NCBI GenBank assembly: GCA_022825705.1
Contig: JAJDWH010000001.1
Span: forward strand, 1-57,417
DNA from: Alphaproteobacteria bacterium
GTDB lineage: Bacteria > Pseudomonadota > Alphaproteobacteria > TMED109
Direction: 5' to 3'
DNA length: 57,417 nt
In this document: positions 35,387-45,346 of the stretch, one piece after another
How positions within the stretch are numbered: the first letter of the stretch is position 1
How the letters are laid out: the number at the start of each line of letters is the position of its first letter
Made by a program: the position numbers and the translations under genes
The notes under the pieces: generated by a model
The model's input: only the letters and a program-made list of their open reading frames with translations
Told to the model about the DNA's origin: nothing
Database searches by the model: none

Positions 35387-36483
35387 TGAAACAACCCGCT
35401 AACAAAATTCACCACACTTGGCCGACTGAGGTCATTCGCCAGAACGAAGAGCATGAGCCCTCCGACCGTCACTAGGCCGGTCATTTGGAACCAGTGCATG
35501 AAGCGTTCGCTGAGCCTACGACCGCTTGCGAGTTCTGCCACCGCCACCACGATCTGGCCACCATCCAACATCGGAATCGGGAACAGATTGATGATTCCCA
35601 GGTTGACTGAAAGAAACGCGATAAACCCGAACAGCGGGAGCAGGCCCTGTTCGGCAAAATCCCCGGATACCTGCGCGATCATCACCGGACCACCCAGCTC
35701 ATCAGTACTGCGGCGCCCTGTAAGTATTTCGCCGAACGCTTCCAGCACCGAACTCGTCAGGTACCACGTCTCTCCGAAGGCGTCCCTAGCGGCCTCAAAG
35801 ACGCTCGCCGGCTCGCGCTCGGGCCGGGCAATGGCCACCCCCACCCGGCCAACCTGATGCACCGTGCCGAGCGGGTCTGTCCAGTCGACCATGACCGGGG
35901 TCACATCAAGCTCGGTCACGCGACCGCCCCGCTCGATGACAAACGTCAACGGGATTCCGGGATAGGGACTTACTGCGTCCCGAATTTCCTGGGCACGCGT
36001 CACGGTCTGTCCGTCGATGGACAGGATTCGGTCACCCGGAAGGATGCCGGCACTGGCGGCCGCGCTGTCCGGGAGCACCTGTTCCACAGTATTCGAAGTG
36101 CCGGCCTTTCCGAACGCCAGGAAAAGCGCGAAAAAGACCACGACAGCAAAGAGAAAATTCGCACCGGGCCCGGCTGCAAGAATCGCGATTCGGCGGATCG
36201 GCGCGTGCGCCTGAAGGCTTTCGTCCGGTTCTGGTTCCGCCTCGCTGCCGTCTTCTCCCTGTTCCGGCGGATTTGGGAAACGGACGTATCCGCCGAGTGG
36301 AATTAGGCTAAATCGCCACCGTGTGCCCGCGCGATCGGTCACACCGAACAGCTCGCGCCCGAAACCGATCGAAAAAACCTCCACCTTGGCGCCGTTCCAG
36401 CGAGCAATCAGGTAATGCCCCAGCTCGTGGACGAATACCACGACGCAAAGAACCAGCAAGAACCAGAGCAAGGACGAAATCAC
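35383..36483 (-). CDS. rseP: Site-2 intramembrane metalloprotease RseP
   Basis: A 366-residue membrane zinc protease. HELGH (H19-H23) lies in the first membrane segment, and the third ligand is in NLFPIPMLDGGQ near residue 300. Only one PDZ domain is clear, around residues 130-200 (LPDSAAASAGILPGDRI), where E. coli RseP has two. An acidic stretch (EQGEDGSEAEPEPDES) follows the first segment. It starts at GTG. It probably cleaves anti-sigma factors or leftover signal peptides. Confidence 0.93.
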   Translation of the reverse strand: MISSLLWFLLVLCVVVFVHELGHYLIARWNGAKVEVFSIGFGRELFGVTDRAGTRWRFSLIPLGGYVRFPNPPEQGEDGSEAEPEPDESLQAHAPIRRIAILAAGPGANFLFAVVVFFALFLAFGKAGTSNTVEQVLPDSAAASAGILPGDRILSIDGQTVTRAQEIRDAVSPYPGIPLTFVIERGGRVTELDVTPVMVDWTDPLGTVHQVGRVGVAIARPEREPASVFEAARDAFGETWYLTSSVLEAFGEILTGRRSTDELGGPVMIAQVSGDFAEQGLLPLFGFIAFLSVNLGIINLFPIPMLDGGQIVVAVAELASGRRLSERFMHWFQMTGLVTVGGLMLFVLANDLSRPSVVNFVSGLFQ

Positions 36484-36497
36484 GAACGCTACGAACC

Positions 36498-37658
36498 CTA
36501 GTGCACACTGGCCAATGCGCGGGCGGACGCACGGGCTCGCGCGTCGACCGCGACGACAGTGGTGAAGTCATCAATGGGAGTATCCGGGAGTGTCGCCAAG
36601 ACCTCCTCGGACACGGCGGTAATTCTCGAGAAAGGCAGCGAGCCGTGAAGAAACGCGGCTACAGCTTCCTCGTTGGCAGCATTCAAGATCGTAGGAGCCG
36701 ACCCCCCCTGTTGCAAGGCTTCGCGCGCGATTCGAAGGGCTGGAAAACGCGTTGGATCTGGCTTCTGGAACGTGAGGCGGCCTTGATCCGCCAGGTCGAG
36801 GCGAGGAAGCTCCAGCTCCATGCGATCCGGCCAGGCAAGCGCACATGCGATGGGTACGCGCATATCCGGAATGCCGAGAACGGCACACAGGGTCCCGTCC
36901 ACGTACTCGACCAGTCCGTGGACGAGTGACTGGGGATGGATAAGAACGTCAAGCTGGTCGGGTCGAACCGGAAACAGATGCGCGGCTTCGATCAGTTCCA
37001 GCCCCTTGTTCATCATGGTGGCTGAATCCACCGAAATCTTGGCTCCCATGTTCCACACGGGATGTGCAACCGCGTCTTCGGGCGTGACCGACGAAAGACT
37101 GTCCGGGCTGCGATCAAGGAACGGACCACCGGACGCAGTCAAGACAACCGCTCTTACCCGTTCCGGCCGCTCCGAATCAAATACCTGGAAAATTGCACTG
37201 TGCTCTGAATCTACCGGGATGATGCTGGCACCTGACCGGGCGGCCACTCGCTTGAGGAGCGCGCCGGCACAGACCATGCTTTCCTTGTTGGCAAGGGCTA
37301 CCGTAGCCCCCCGTTCCAGGGCCTTTGCAGTCGGCGTGAGCCCCGCCGCCCCGCCGATCGCCGCCATCACCCATTCGGCCGGACGGGCGCCAGCTTCGAC
37401 CACAGCGTCCGCCCCGGCACCCACTTCGATCCCGGTACCTGCCAGCGCCTCCTCCAGAACCTTGGCCTGGCCCGTGTCCGCGATGGCGGCAAACCTTGCG
37501 TTCAGCAAGCGGGCCTGCTCCGCGAGTTTGATGGCGTCAGATCCCGCGGCCAGTGCGGCAACGTCCCACCGCTCAGGGTGCTCAAGAAGCAGGCTGACAG
37601 TGCTTTGCCCCACCGAGCCGGTGGAACCGAGAACAGTGACCGTCTTCACCGGTTGCAT
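36498..37658 (-). CDS. dxr: 1-deoxy-D-xylulose-5-phosphate reductoisomerase
   Basis: A 386-residue enzyme of the MEP isoprenoid pathway. The NADPH motif GSTGSVGQST opens the protein. LANKESMVCAG, the metal-binding PVDSEHSAIFQ, LTASGGPF and NMGAKISVDSATMMNKGLE are canonical. ATG 37658 and GTG 37661 are adjacent; I chose ATG. cdsA ends 5 nt before it. Confidence 0.95.
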   Translation of the reverse strand: MQPVKTVTVLGSTGSVGQSTVSLLLEHPERWDVAALAAGSDAIKLAEQARLLNARFAAIADTGQAKVLEEALAGTGIEVGAGADAVVEAGARPAEWVMAAIGGAAGLTPTAKALERGATVALANKESMVCAGALLKRVAARSGASIIPVDSEHSAIFQVFDSERPERVRAVVLTASGGPFLDRSPDSLSSVTPEDAVAHPVWNMGAKISVDSATMMNKGLELIEAAHLFPVRPDQLDVLIHPQSLVHGLVEYVDGTLCAVLGIPDMRVPIACALAWPDRMELELPRLDLADQGRLTFQKPDPTRFPALRIAREALQQGGSAPTILNAANEEAVAAFLHGSLPFSRITAVSEEVLATLPDTPIDDFTTVVAVDARARASARALASVH

Positions 37659-37662
37659 CACG

Positions 37663-38457
37663 TCAGGTCCCTTTGACGACCAGCTTCCAAATCGCCACGA
37701 GCGTGACGCCGAACAGGAATCCGTCGACCCGATCGAGAACTCCGCCGTGACCGGGTATCAGCCGGCCGGTGTCCTTGCACCCATGCGCGCGTTTGACCGC
37801 GCTCATGACCAAATCACCCACGATCGTGGCCATCCCAACGCTGACGGCACTGATGACCGCTGTTTCCGTAGGGAATCCTAGCATTATCCCGGCTAATCCG
37901 CCTGCGGTGCCCGCTGCGAAGATGCCGCCGAACAGACCGCTCCAGGTCTTGCCCGGGCTGATCGCCGGCGCCAAACGCGGACCTTGAAGAACGCGTCCGC
38001 ATAGATAGGCAAACGTGTCGGTGGTCCATACAACTAACAGGCACCACAACAGCAGATTGCGCCCCTCCTCACCATCACCGCGAAGTTCCCAGATCAAGGT
38101 CAGCGGAAACGCAAGCATTGGGATCCCGAGTAAGCCATTGGGCCAGGTCCGGTCAGGCCAGCAGATCCAAATCCTCGCTACGGCAGCTCCGAAAAATGCA
38201 CCTGCTACGGCGCCGACGGGCCCTGCGGTGTAATACGCCACCAGTCCCATGCCGGTTGCGGCCAATGGCGGCCCATACGCTTCCAGCCCGCGGCAGCCAA
38301 GCATGCGGAACCATTCGTGACCGATCTGCCAGCCTGCAGCAACCAGCAAGATTGCGAGCGGCCAATTTCCGGTCCATGCGGGGATCAGTACCAGGGGCAC
38401 CAGCACCGCCGCCGATGCCGTTCGAACGGCGAGCTCCCGCGTCGCTACCCTACGCAT
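37663..38457 (-). CDS. cdsA: Phosphatidate cytidylyltransferase
   Basis: A 264-residue polytopic enzyme making CDP-diacylglycerol, the substrate of the pgsA product encoded elsewhere in this window. The C-terminal signature appears as SPGKTWSGLFGG ... GDLVMSAVKRAHGCKDTGRLIPGHGGVLDR, interrupted as usual. The ATG at 38457 (MRRVATREL) overlaps the uppS end by 8 nt; the longer frame upstream is inside uppS. Confidence 0.93.
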   Translation of the reverse strand: MRRVATRELAVRTASAAVLVPLVLIPAWTGNWPLAILLVAAGWQIGHEWFRMLGCRGLEAYGPPLAATGMGLVAYYTAGPVGAVAGAFFGAAVARIWICWPDRTWPNGLLGIPMLAFPLTLIWELRGDGEEGRNLLLWCLLVVWTTDTFAYLCGRVLQGPRLAPAISPGKTWSGLFGGIFAAGTAGGLAGIMLGFPTETAVISAVSVGMATIVGDLVMSAVKRAHGCKDTGRLIPGHGGVLDRVDGFLFGVTLVAIWKLVVKGT

Positions 38458-39208
38458 CGATTCCGCCGAATCGGCGGCGGCGGCAGTTGTATGCCGCGAT
38501 CGCGTCCTGAAAGTCCTGCCTGGTGAAGTCCGGCCATAGTACGGAAGTGAAATACAGTTCCGAGTACGCGATCTGCCAAAGCAGGAAGTTTGAGATCCGG
38601 TGCTCGCCACCGGTTCGGATGACCAGATCAGGATCCGGTACGCCTGCCGTCATCAAGCGCTGGCTGAGGGCAGTCTCGTCCACCTGCGAAGCGTCGATAC
38701 GACCTGCCTCCGCGTCCTCCAGCAGCTGCCGAAACGTCCATGCGAGCTCGCTGCGGCCACTGTAGTTCAACCCGACAATCACTCGCAAACCTTTGTTTGC
38801 AGAAGTCTTTTCCTCCATCATCGCCATTCCCTCCAACACTTCTGGCGGAAGTTTGGCTCGGTCGCCGATAAACGTTACGCGCACATTCTGCTCCACCAGC
38901 GCGTCCATTTCGGTGTGCACATGCCGAACCATGAGCGACATGAGAACCTCGATCTCGCTACGAGGCCGTTTCCAATTCTCGGTCGAGAACGCGTAGAGCG
39001 TGAGGTACCTCACCTCACAGGCAATTGCTCCAGCGATCGTTTCACGGACTGCATCCGCGCCTTTGCGGTGCCCGTCCACGCGGGCCAGTCCGCGCTGGAC
39101 CGCCCAACGGCCGTTGCCGTCCATGATCACGGCAACGTGCGAGGGTTGGTCCCTCGACTGGTCAGCCCGCGCGCTCTCCGAAAACCGAGGGCTGATCGTA
39201 CGCCTCAC
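38450..39208 (-). CDS. uppS: Undecaprenyl diphosphate synthase
   Basis: A 252-residue cis-prenyltransferase that makes the cell-wall lipid carrier. VAVIMDGNGRWA holds the catalytic Asp (D30). LYAFSTENWKRP, LNYSGRSEL and the C-terminal DLVIRTGGEHRISNFLLWQ with YSELYFT are canonical. It starts at a GTG overlapping the frr stop (GTGA). Confidence 0.95.
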   Translation of the reverse strand: MRRTISPRFSESARADQSRDQPSHVAVIMDGNGRWAVQRGLARVDGHRKGADAVRETIAGAIACEVRYLTLYAFSTENWKRPRSEIEVLMSLMVRHVHTEMDALVEQNVRVTFIGDRAKLPPEVLEGMAMMEEKTSANKGLRVIVGLNYSGRSELAWTFRQLLEDAEAGRIDASQVDETALSQRLMTAGVPDPDLVIRTGGEHRISNFLLWQIAYSELYFTSVLWPDFTRQDFQDAIAAYNCRRRRFGGIDA

Positions 39209-39762
39209 ACCTGAAGAATTTCCTGACGCTTGACTGCTACCAGCTGGTCAATCTGTCCGACGAAGTCATCCGTGAGCTTTTGTACCTCTTCGCTTTCCCG
39301 CCGGTGCTCGTCCTCCGAAAGGTCCCCCTCTCGCTGTGCGCTCCGAAGACTGTGCATCACGTGCTGGCGGACATTTCGAACGGCTATGCGCGCCTGTTCG
39401 GCGTACCGGTCGGCGGTTCGGGCGAACTCCTTGCGCCGGTCTTCCGTCAGTTCCGGCAACGGAACGCGGAGCAACGTCCCTTCCGTGATCGGGTTGAGCC
39501 CGAGATCTGATTCCCGGATCGCCCTTTCAGCCGACTTCACGTTTCCTTGATCCCATACCTGGACGGTCAGCAAACGTGCTTCCGGCGCGCCGACGGTCGC
39601 CAGCTCGGAAAGCCGCATCGTCTGTCCGTAGGCCTCGACTTGAACGGGTTCCAACAGACTCGTGTGGGCCCGGCCGGAGCGGAGTCCGGAGAATTCTTCC
39701 TTGAGAACGCGAATGGCGCCTTCCATGCGACGTTTGGCATCAGCGAGATTCGAATCGGTCAT
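39205..39762 (-). CDS. frr: Ribosome recycling factor
   Basis: A 185-residue factor that splits post-termination ribosomes with EF-G. Features: an N-terminal helix (AKRRMEGAIRVLKEEF), LRSGRAHTSLLEPV, a beta domain with YGQTMRLSELA, and a long helical C-terminus. Size is standard. The end of pyrH supplies its ribosome site (GAGGAAGG). Confidence 0.95.
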   Translation of the reverse strand: MTDSNLADAKRRMEGAIRVLKEEFSGLRSGRAHTSLLEPVQVEAYGQTMRLSELATVGAPEARLLTVQVWDQGNVKSAERAIRESDLGLNPITEGTLLRVPLPELTEDRRKEFARTADRYAEQARIAVRNVRQHVMHSLRSAQREGDLSEDEHRRESEEVQKLTDDFVGQIDQLVAVKRQEILQV

Positions 39763-39767
39763 CGGAT

Positions 39768-40601
39768 TCAGCCTTCCTCAGCTTCCATCATACCGAATGC
39801 CCTCTCGCCGACACGGCGGTCGTGCAGCACCAGGTGGCGGGGCTTGTCACTGACCATGGTAAACGTTCCTTGACCTTGCACGGCGTCAGCGAGCGCGTTC
39901 GTGCCTTCAAGCGAAAATACGAGAATCGGTATCTGCGCATCTCTGGCGATCGACAGGGCAGCCGAATCCATGACCTGAAGATTCTTGGCCAACGCATGCT
40001 GGTAGGAAATCCAAAGGAATCGCTTGGCGTTCGGGTTCTGATGCGGGTCTGAATCGTAAACCCCGTCCACTTGTGTGCCCTTGAAGATCGCGTCGCATTG
40101 CAGTTCCGCTGCACGCACAGCGGCCGCGGTATCAGTGGTGAAAAGTGGGGATCCGGTTCCAGCGGCGCACACCAAGACCTCTGATTGCTCAAGGTAGGTG
40201 TGCGCTTGCCAGCGAACGAACGGCTCGCAAATCTCCGGCATCGAAATTGCCGACATCACATGGGCCTTGATATTTTGCGCGCGCAGGGCACTGTGCAGCG
40301 CCAGTCCGTTGATGACGGTAGCCAGCATCCCCATCTCGTCCGCCGTAGGACGATCGAGGTATTTCAGTTTGCTCTCAGTGCCACGAAAGATGTTGCCTGC
40401 GCCGATCACGATGCAGACCTGGATGCCAAGGCGATAGACAGACCGGATCTCTCTGGCGATGTGGCTAACCTTCTCGCCGTCGATTCCGTGTCCCTGCGGC
40501 CCGGCAAACGCCTCGCCCGACAGCTTGACCAGGACGCGACGATAGAAGGGCCCGGGCGGCAGCGTCAGGGCCCTCGCCTTCTTCCCGTCACGCGTACCCA
40601 T
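39768..40601 (-). CDS. pyrH: UMP kinase
   Basis: A 277-residue UMP kinase of the amino-acid-kinase fold. VLVKLSGEAFAG, VIGAGNIFRG and the UMP-binding CAAGTGSPLFTTDTAAAVRA are canonical. An N-terminal tail of about 20 residues precedes the domain and the C-terminus is longer than in E. coli (241 residues). ATG 40601 follows an in-frame TTG. It lies 34 nt below the tsf stop. Confidence 0.93.
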   Translation of the reverse strand: MGTRDGKKARALTLPPGPFYRRVLVKLSGEAFAGPQGHGIDGEKVSHIAREIRSVYRLGIQVCIVIGAGNIFRGTESKLKYLDRPTADEMGMLATVINGLALHSALRAQNIKAHVMSAISMPEICEPFVRWQAHTYLEQSEVLVCAAGTGSPLFTTDTAAAVRAAELQCDAIFKGTQVDGVYDSDPHQNPNAKRFLWISYQHALAKNLQVMDSAALSIARDAQIPILVFSLEGTNALADAVQGQGTFTMVSDKPRHLVLHDRRVGERAFGMMEAEEG

Positions 40602-40635
40602 CAATCTGCTTCGCGAGCGGCGTTCGCGGACGCAC

Positions 40636-41559
40636 TCAGCTCCTTAACGTGCCAGCCACCTCCGCAGCCAAGTTTGACACGGGTTTTTCCACCCCTTCGC
40701 CGAGCACGAGACAGGCAAGGCCGGACAGGCGCGCTGCCACACCAGCGCCCTCGGCAACTGATGCAAGGATATCGGCAACCTTGGACTTGTTGTCGATCAC
40801 CCATATTTGCTCTGTCAGCACCACCTCGCCGTAGAACTTGCGCATACGGCCTTCCACCATCTTCTCAATGATGTTGTCTGGCCGGCCGCTTTCCTTGGCC
40901 TGCTCGATGAGCACGGCCCGTTCGCGATCGACGGTGGCCGGGTCCAGATCGTCGCGGCGAAGCGCCTGTGGCCTCGCTGCGGCCACATGCATCGCAAGCT
41001 GTTTCGCGAAATCCTCGAAGCCCCCAGGGGCTCCGTCCGTTTCCACCGCCACAAGCGTCCCGATGCGTCCCAGACCAGGGGCAACGGCCCCATGCACATA
41101 GCTACCGATCAAGCCGCGTTCGACGATTACGGATTCGGTGCGACGGACCACGATGTTCTCGCCCGTCTTGGCGCTCACCTCAATTGCGCGCTCCGCCACC
41201 GTGGCGCCACCGGACAGCGTCGACGTGGACAGCGCTCCCAGGTCACCTCCGGCGTTCAGACCCGCATCCGCCACTTCGCGCACGAATGCCTGGAATTCCG
41301 TGTTCCGGGCCACGAAATCGGTTTCCGCGTTGACCTCCACCAGCGCCGCGCGTTGGCCATCCACCGAGAGACCCACGAGTCCTTCCGACGCAGCACGTCC
41401 CGCCTTCTTCTCGGCGCCGGCAATGCCTTTAGCGCGCAGCCAGTCCTGCGCTGCTTGAAGATCGCCGTCCGTCTCGGAAAGCGCGCGCTTGCAATCCATC
41501 ATTCCCGAGCCCGTCTGCTCCCGGAGTTGCTTGACCAGTGCTGCAGAAATCTGTGTCAT
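40636..41559 (-). CDS. tsf: Elongation factor Ts
   Basis: A 307-residue nucleotide-exchange factor for EF-Tu. The N-terminal UBA-like domain ([20 protein letters not shown]) and the core segment [12 protein letters not shown] (with the TDFV motif) are intact, followed by the C-terminal coiled subdomain. Its ATG overlaps the rpsB stop by 4 nt. Confidence 0.95.
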   Translation of the reverse strand: MTQISAALVKQLREQTGSGMMDCKRALSETDGDLQAAQDWLRAKGIAGAEKKAGRAASEGLVGLSVDGQRAALVEVNAETDFVARNTEFQAFVREVADAGLNAGGDLGALSTSTLSGGATVAERAIEVSAKTGENIVVRRTESVIVERGLIGSYVHGAVAPGLGRIGTLVAVETDGAPGGFEDFAKQLAMHVAAARPQALRRDDLDPATVDRERAVLIEQAKESGRPDNIIEKMVEGRMRKFYGEVVLTEQIWVIDNKSKVADILASVAEGAGVAARLSGLACLVLGEGVEKPVSNLAAEVAGTLRS

Positions 41560-42515
41560 GGGGTTGTCTCCACATCCGTTTCCGATGCAGTTGGATCGGA
41601 CGGCGCGGGTTCCGCTGGTGCGGCTTCGCCTTGGCTATCGGCGTCGTTGTCGCCATCGCTGGAAGCTCCGGCAGGTTCGCCGGCACCGTCAACCTGCCCG
41701 GACGCGGCTTCGACCGGCACCTCTTCGGTGCCGGTGCTCTCGTCGCTCGTTTCGTCGGTCACCTCAAGGGATGCGTCTCCAACGCCACCTTCCTCCGATG
41801 CTCCGACATCCACTCCGGCCAGTTTCTGCTCTTCTTCCAATCCACCCAACACGGCGTTGGCAGCCAGCTCGCAGTACAGGATGACGGCGCGCGTGGCGTC
41901 ATCATTGCCCGGGATCGGGTAATCGATTCCAACCGGATCGGAGTTCGTGTCCAGAATCGCTACAACCGGAATACCGAGCGATTTCGCTTCGGCCACCGCA
42001 ATGCGTTCGTGGTTGGTATCGACGACCACCATCGCATCCGGCAAACCGCCCATTTCGCGGATTCCGCCCAGAGAGCGGAGCAGCTTCACACGCTGACGCT
42101 GCAGGTTTAGGACCTCCTTCTTTGGGAGATTGCCTTCATCTTCCTCCAGCCGCTGTTCCATCTGCTTCAGGCGGTCAATGGACTTCGAGATGGTCTTCCA
42201 GTTGGTCAGCATGCCGCCCAGCCAGCGCTGATTGACGTAGTGTTGACCGCAGCGTCTGGCATGTTCCTCGACGGGTGTCTGCGCCTGTCGCTTGGTGCCG
42301 ACGAACAGCACGCGGCCCCCTCCGGCCGCGATTTCTCGCAAGAACGCCAAGGCGGCATACAGCATCGGAACCGTCTGCTGCAGATCGATAATGTGAATAC
42401 CGTCACGCTCGCTGTGGATGTACGGCGCCATGCGCGGGTTCCACCGGCGAACCATGTGGCCGAAGTGCACCCCAGCTTCCAGTAGCTGGCGCATGGTGAA
42501 ATGGGGAATGGACAA
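41556..42515 (-). CDS. rpsB: Ribosomal protein S2, with long acidic C-terminal tail
   Basis: A 319-residue S2. The conserved core runs from [14 protein letters not shown] through [21 protein letters not shown] and [11 protein letters not shown] to about residue 235. It is then extended by about 70 residues rich in Glu, Asp, Ser and Pro. Translation starts at TTG: AAGGAG lies 7 nt upstream, and the [11 protein letters not shown] start matches homologues. First gene of the long operon toward lpxB. Confidence 0.95.
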   Translation of the reverse strand: MSIPHFTMRQLLEAGVHFGHMVRRWNPRMAPYIHSERDGIHIIDLQQTVPMLYAALAFLREIAAGGGRVLFVGTKRQAQTPVEEHARRCGQHYVNQRWLGGMLTNWKTISKSIDRLKQMEQRLEEDEGNLPKKEVLNLQRQRVKLLRSLGGIREMGGLPDAMVVVDTNHERIAVAEAKSLGIPVVAILDTNSDPVGIDYPIPGNDDATRAVILYCELAANAVLGGLEEEQKLAGVDVGASEEGGVGDASLEVTDETSDESTGTEEVPVEAASGQVDGAGEPAGASSDGDNDADSQGEAAPAEPAPSDPTASETDVETTP

Positions 42516-42652
42516 TTGAGAGCTCCTTTATCCGGTTGAACCACCACGAGAGAAACCGGAAATCCGGCACCGGAAGGCCGGGCGCGGACAGCGCCGGGCC
42601 GATCCCGTGTGAGTACTGGCCTTCCTCTAGGCGGAATGAGGGGATTTTGCAA
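42516..42652 (-). promoter_or_regulatory. rpsB promoter and structured leader
   Basis: On the minus strand TTGCAA (42652-42647), a 17-nt spacer and TAGAGG (42629-42624) form a plausible promoter. The leader of about 100 nt contains a stable hairpin (GGCC-C-GGCGC / GCGCC-C-GGCC) near 42575-42600 and a GC-rich repeat of CCGG before the Shine-Dalgarno. Such leaders are often sites of S2 autoregulation. The fold is by eye only. Confidence 0.4.
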
Positions 42653-42705
42653 GCGGGACGGCGCGGCCAGCCGGAAGATGATCCGCCAGCCGACCTCGGC
42701 TTGGC

Positions 42706-44208
42706 TTAGGACGTCTCGTCGCCGGACCGTCGCACGCGCTGGACACATTCCTGCCAGAGCGCGAGGCTGGCGGAAGGATCGGCGCCGGTCGGTTCAAAGC
42801 ACCGGTCTTCCTTCCACAATCGGCTCAGTTCCCGGGTATCGCGGTAGACCTCGGCACCGAGACCTGCCAAGAAGGCCGCCCCGAGAGCGGTCGTCTCGCT
42901 CACTACCGGCCGCTCCACGGGCGCATCGAGGGTGTCCGCGAGAAACTGCATGAGCCAATCGTTGTTGGCCATGGCCCCGTCGACGCGAAGCCGGCCGTTC
43001 CGGCCGAGCCCACCGGCAGCCGTGACCAGATCGTGGGTCTGGTAGGCGACTGCTTCCAGGCCCGCGCGCACGATGTGTGCCGGTGTTGTATCACGCGTCA
43101 AACCGAAGATCCCGCCGCGCGCTTCCGGATCCCAGTGCGGCGCCCCCAATCCGGTAAATGCCGGTACGAGCACAACCCCGCCGTTGTCGTGGACCGTCCC
43201 GGCCAGCCCCGAGGAACGGGCGGGATCAGCCACCAGCCGAAGTGTTTCGCTTAGCCACTGCATCGTGCCGCCGGCATTGAAGATCGTGCCTTCGATGGCG
43301 TAGCTGACGTGATTCCCGATTCTAGAGCCAACGGTTCCCAGCAGCCCGCCCCCGGCGTCTGGCTGGTCACCGCCGACATTGATCAGCAGGAATGCGCCCG
43401 TTCCATACGTGCACTTGGCCATGCCCGGCGTAAAGCATGCCTGACCCACCGCGGCCGCCTGCTGGTCACCGGCCACACCTCGGATCGGAATCCCGTCTCC
43501 AAACAACCCGGAATCAATCGTCCCGTAGTCGGCCACGCTGTCCCGCACTTCGGGCAGTACCGAACGGGCTATCCCGAACAGTCCAAGCAGATCCGGGTCC
43601 CATTGCTGGGTGCCGATGTTGAACAGCATGGTGCGCGATGCGTTTGTGGCGTCGGTGGCGTGCACGCGGCCTCCTGTAAGGCGCCACAGGAGGAAGCTGT
43701 CAACCGTCCCGAACGCCAGGGCTCGACTTGCGGAACCCGCACCGATCTCTTCGGCGTGCCCGAGCAGCCACTCGAGCTTGGTCGCGGAAAAATAGGAGTC
43801 TGGAACCAGGCCGGTCGCCTTCGATATCGCCGGCGCCAGCCCTTCTCGTTGAAGATCGGCACAGCGCGCCGACCCCCGGCGGTCCTGCCAGACGATCGCG
43901 TTGTAGACAGGTCGGCCCGAGACCTGGTCCCACACCAACGTCGTCTCACGCTGATTGGCAATACCGGCAGCGACGATCGCCAGTCCCTGATCGTCAGCGG
44001 CGCGGACAGCGGCGCGACATGTTGAGAGCGTGGCGCGCCAAATCTCCTCCGGGTCCTGCTCGACCCAGCCGCTGGCGGGATATCGTGAGGAAATCGCCTC
44101 CTGAGCGACCACCAGCGGGCTCCCGTCTCGGCTGAATACGATGGCCCGGCTGCTACTGGTCCCCTGATCGATGGCGAGGAGTGCAGGTTGTGTCACGGCA
44201 CTGTTCAT
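42706..44208 (-). CDS. glpK: Glycerol kinase
   Basis: A 500-residue FGGY kinase making glycerol-3-phosphate, which could feed the pgsA step. The ATP-binding opening LLAIDQGTSSSRAIVF, GWVEQDPEEIW, a GVAGDQQAAAVGQ phosphate loop, KCTYGTGAFLLIN and the late GAAFLAGLG are present. The open frame extends to 44526, but homology begins at ATG 44208, where length fits the family exactly. No glycerol facilitator or GlpD is adjacent. Confidence 0.94.
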   Translation of the reverse strand: MNSAVTQPALLAIDQGTSSSRAIVFSRDGSPLVVAQEAISSRYPASGWVEQDPEEIWRATLSTCRAAVRAADDQGLAIVAAGIANQRETTLVWDQVSGRPVYNAIVWQDRRGSARCADLQREGLAPAISKATGLVPDSYFSATKLEWLLGHAEEIGAGSASRALAFGTVDSFLLWRLTGGRVHATDATNASRTMLFNIGTQQWDPDLLGLFGIARSVLPEVRDSVADYGTIDSGLFGDGIPIRGVAGDQQAAAVGQACFTPGMAKCTYGTGAFLLINVGGDQPDAGGGLLGTVGSRIGNHVSYAIEGTIFNAGGTMQWLSETLRLVADPARSSGLAGTVHDNGGVVLVPAFTGLGAPHWDPEARGGIFGLTRDTTPAHIVRAGLEAVAYQTHDLVTAAGGLGRNGRLRVDGAMANNDWLMQFLADTLDAPVERPVVSETTALGAAFLAGLGAEVYRDTRELSRLWKEDRCFEPTGADPSASLALWQECVQRVRRSGDETS

Positions 44209-44510
44209 CCAATCCGATTCTAGCGGGTGCGAGTCCGGCGACGCGGTTGCCAGAGCCGCGCCGTACCGCCGATACGCAGTTGCAGGTTCGCGGCCGTTCT
44301 CCGGCCAGTCGCCTGACTGGATGGAGTGAACTCCCGCACCCGACCTCGCACCTCTCCGCCCCTCTCGTGCGGCGACGCAGGCCGCGGCAGCAGGGCACCA
44401 CAAGCAAGTCCTGCGGGTGCTCCCCGATGCGGCAGGCCGAACACGGTGGAACGAGGCGTGGCAGCCGGTACAATTGATCTCAGTCCATGACGCAACATCA
44501 GAGGTGTCCC
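44209..44510. other. Divergent non-coding gap (302 bp)
   Basis: The gap lies between glpK (leftward) and the TPR gene (rightward), so it should carry promoters for both. I found no confident -35/-10 pair and no coding content. The sequence is GC-rich throughout. Confidence 0.45.
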
Positions 44511-45248
44511 GTGGCCAAAGTTGCAAGATCGTTCGCCCTGCCGGCTGTTGTCATGCTAGCCTCGGGAGTAGCCGCTGCGCAGACCATCGAAGACGTGACG
44601 ACCGCCCGTTTCGAGGGCAGGTTTCTCGAGGCGGCGGATCTTGGCGAAGCGATCGGCACGTCGGAAGGGTATGCCCTGGCCGCGCAAGCCCTGGCGATCT
44701 ACGGGCACCATCTCGCCGAGACGAAGGAAGAGAAGCAGGCCGTTCTCTCTCGGGCCGTCGGGCTGGGCGAGCGGGCCGTTGAACTCGACGACTCAAACAA
44801 ACTCGCACATCAGGAGCTGGCGCATGCCATGGGCCGGTACGCGGAAACGCTCCCGACCACCCAGGCCTTGAGTGGCGGCTATGCCGAGAAGACGATCGAG
44901 TCGATGAAACGGGGCCTCGAGATCGATCCCGACTTCGTGTACGGGCACCTCGCGGTCGGCGGGTGGCACGCCAAGATCATCGATGCAGCCGGTTTCCTGG
45001 GAGCCGTGATCTACGGAGCCAGCGAAGATACGGCGCTCGCCCACTTCCAGCGCGCGACGGAACTCGCACCCGACAATGTCATCGTGATGGCCGGCTACGC
45101 CATCGGGCTCCTGCAGCTCGACGCTGACGATTTCCGGGGCCAGGCCGAGGAACTGCTTGCGCGCATCGAGGCCGCGCCCAAGGAAGACGCGTTCGAACGG
45201 CTAATGCATCAGGAAGTCCTGAGGCAGTTCGCGGCCATCGACGGATAG
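44511..45248 (+). CDS. Exported TPR-like protein
   Basis: A 245-residue protein with a signal peptide (VARSFALPAVVMLASGVAAA, cleavage near AAA-Q) and helical repeats resembling tetratricopeptide units: ALAAQALAIYGHHLAET, ELAHAMGRYAETL, HLAVGGWHAKIID, ALAHFQRATELAPDN. I recall similar periplasmic TPR proteins in alphaproteobacteria with the AGGF/GGWHA pattern, but no function is assigned. A GTG start at 44511, preceded by AGAGGT, is preferred to ATG 44487. It is convergent with the ThDP enzyme gene. Confidence 0.7.
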   Translation: MAKVARSFALPAVVMLASGVAAAQTIEDVTTARFEGRFLEAADLGEAIGTSEGYALAAQALAIYGHHLAETKEEKQAVLSRAVGLGERAVELDDSNKLAHQELAHAMGRYAETLPTTQALSGGYAEKTIESMKRGLEIDPDFVYGHLAVGGWHAKIIDAAGFLGAVIYGASEDTALAHFQRATELAPDNVIVMAGYAIGLLQLDADDFRGQAEELLARIEAAPKEDAFERLMHQEVLRQFAAIDG

Positions 45249-45346
45249 CAGGAGGGGTATCCCCGACACCGGACGAGCCGGGGACCGGCGCCAGGCGCAC
45301 GAACGGTCGAACCTCAGCGGGACCGTAGTTGCGAGTCCGTATCGCG

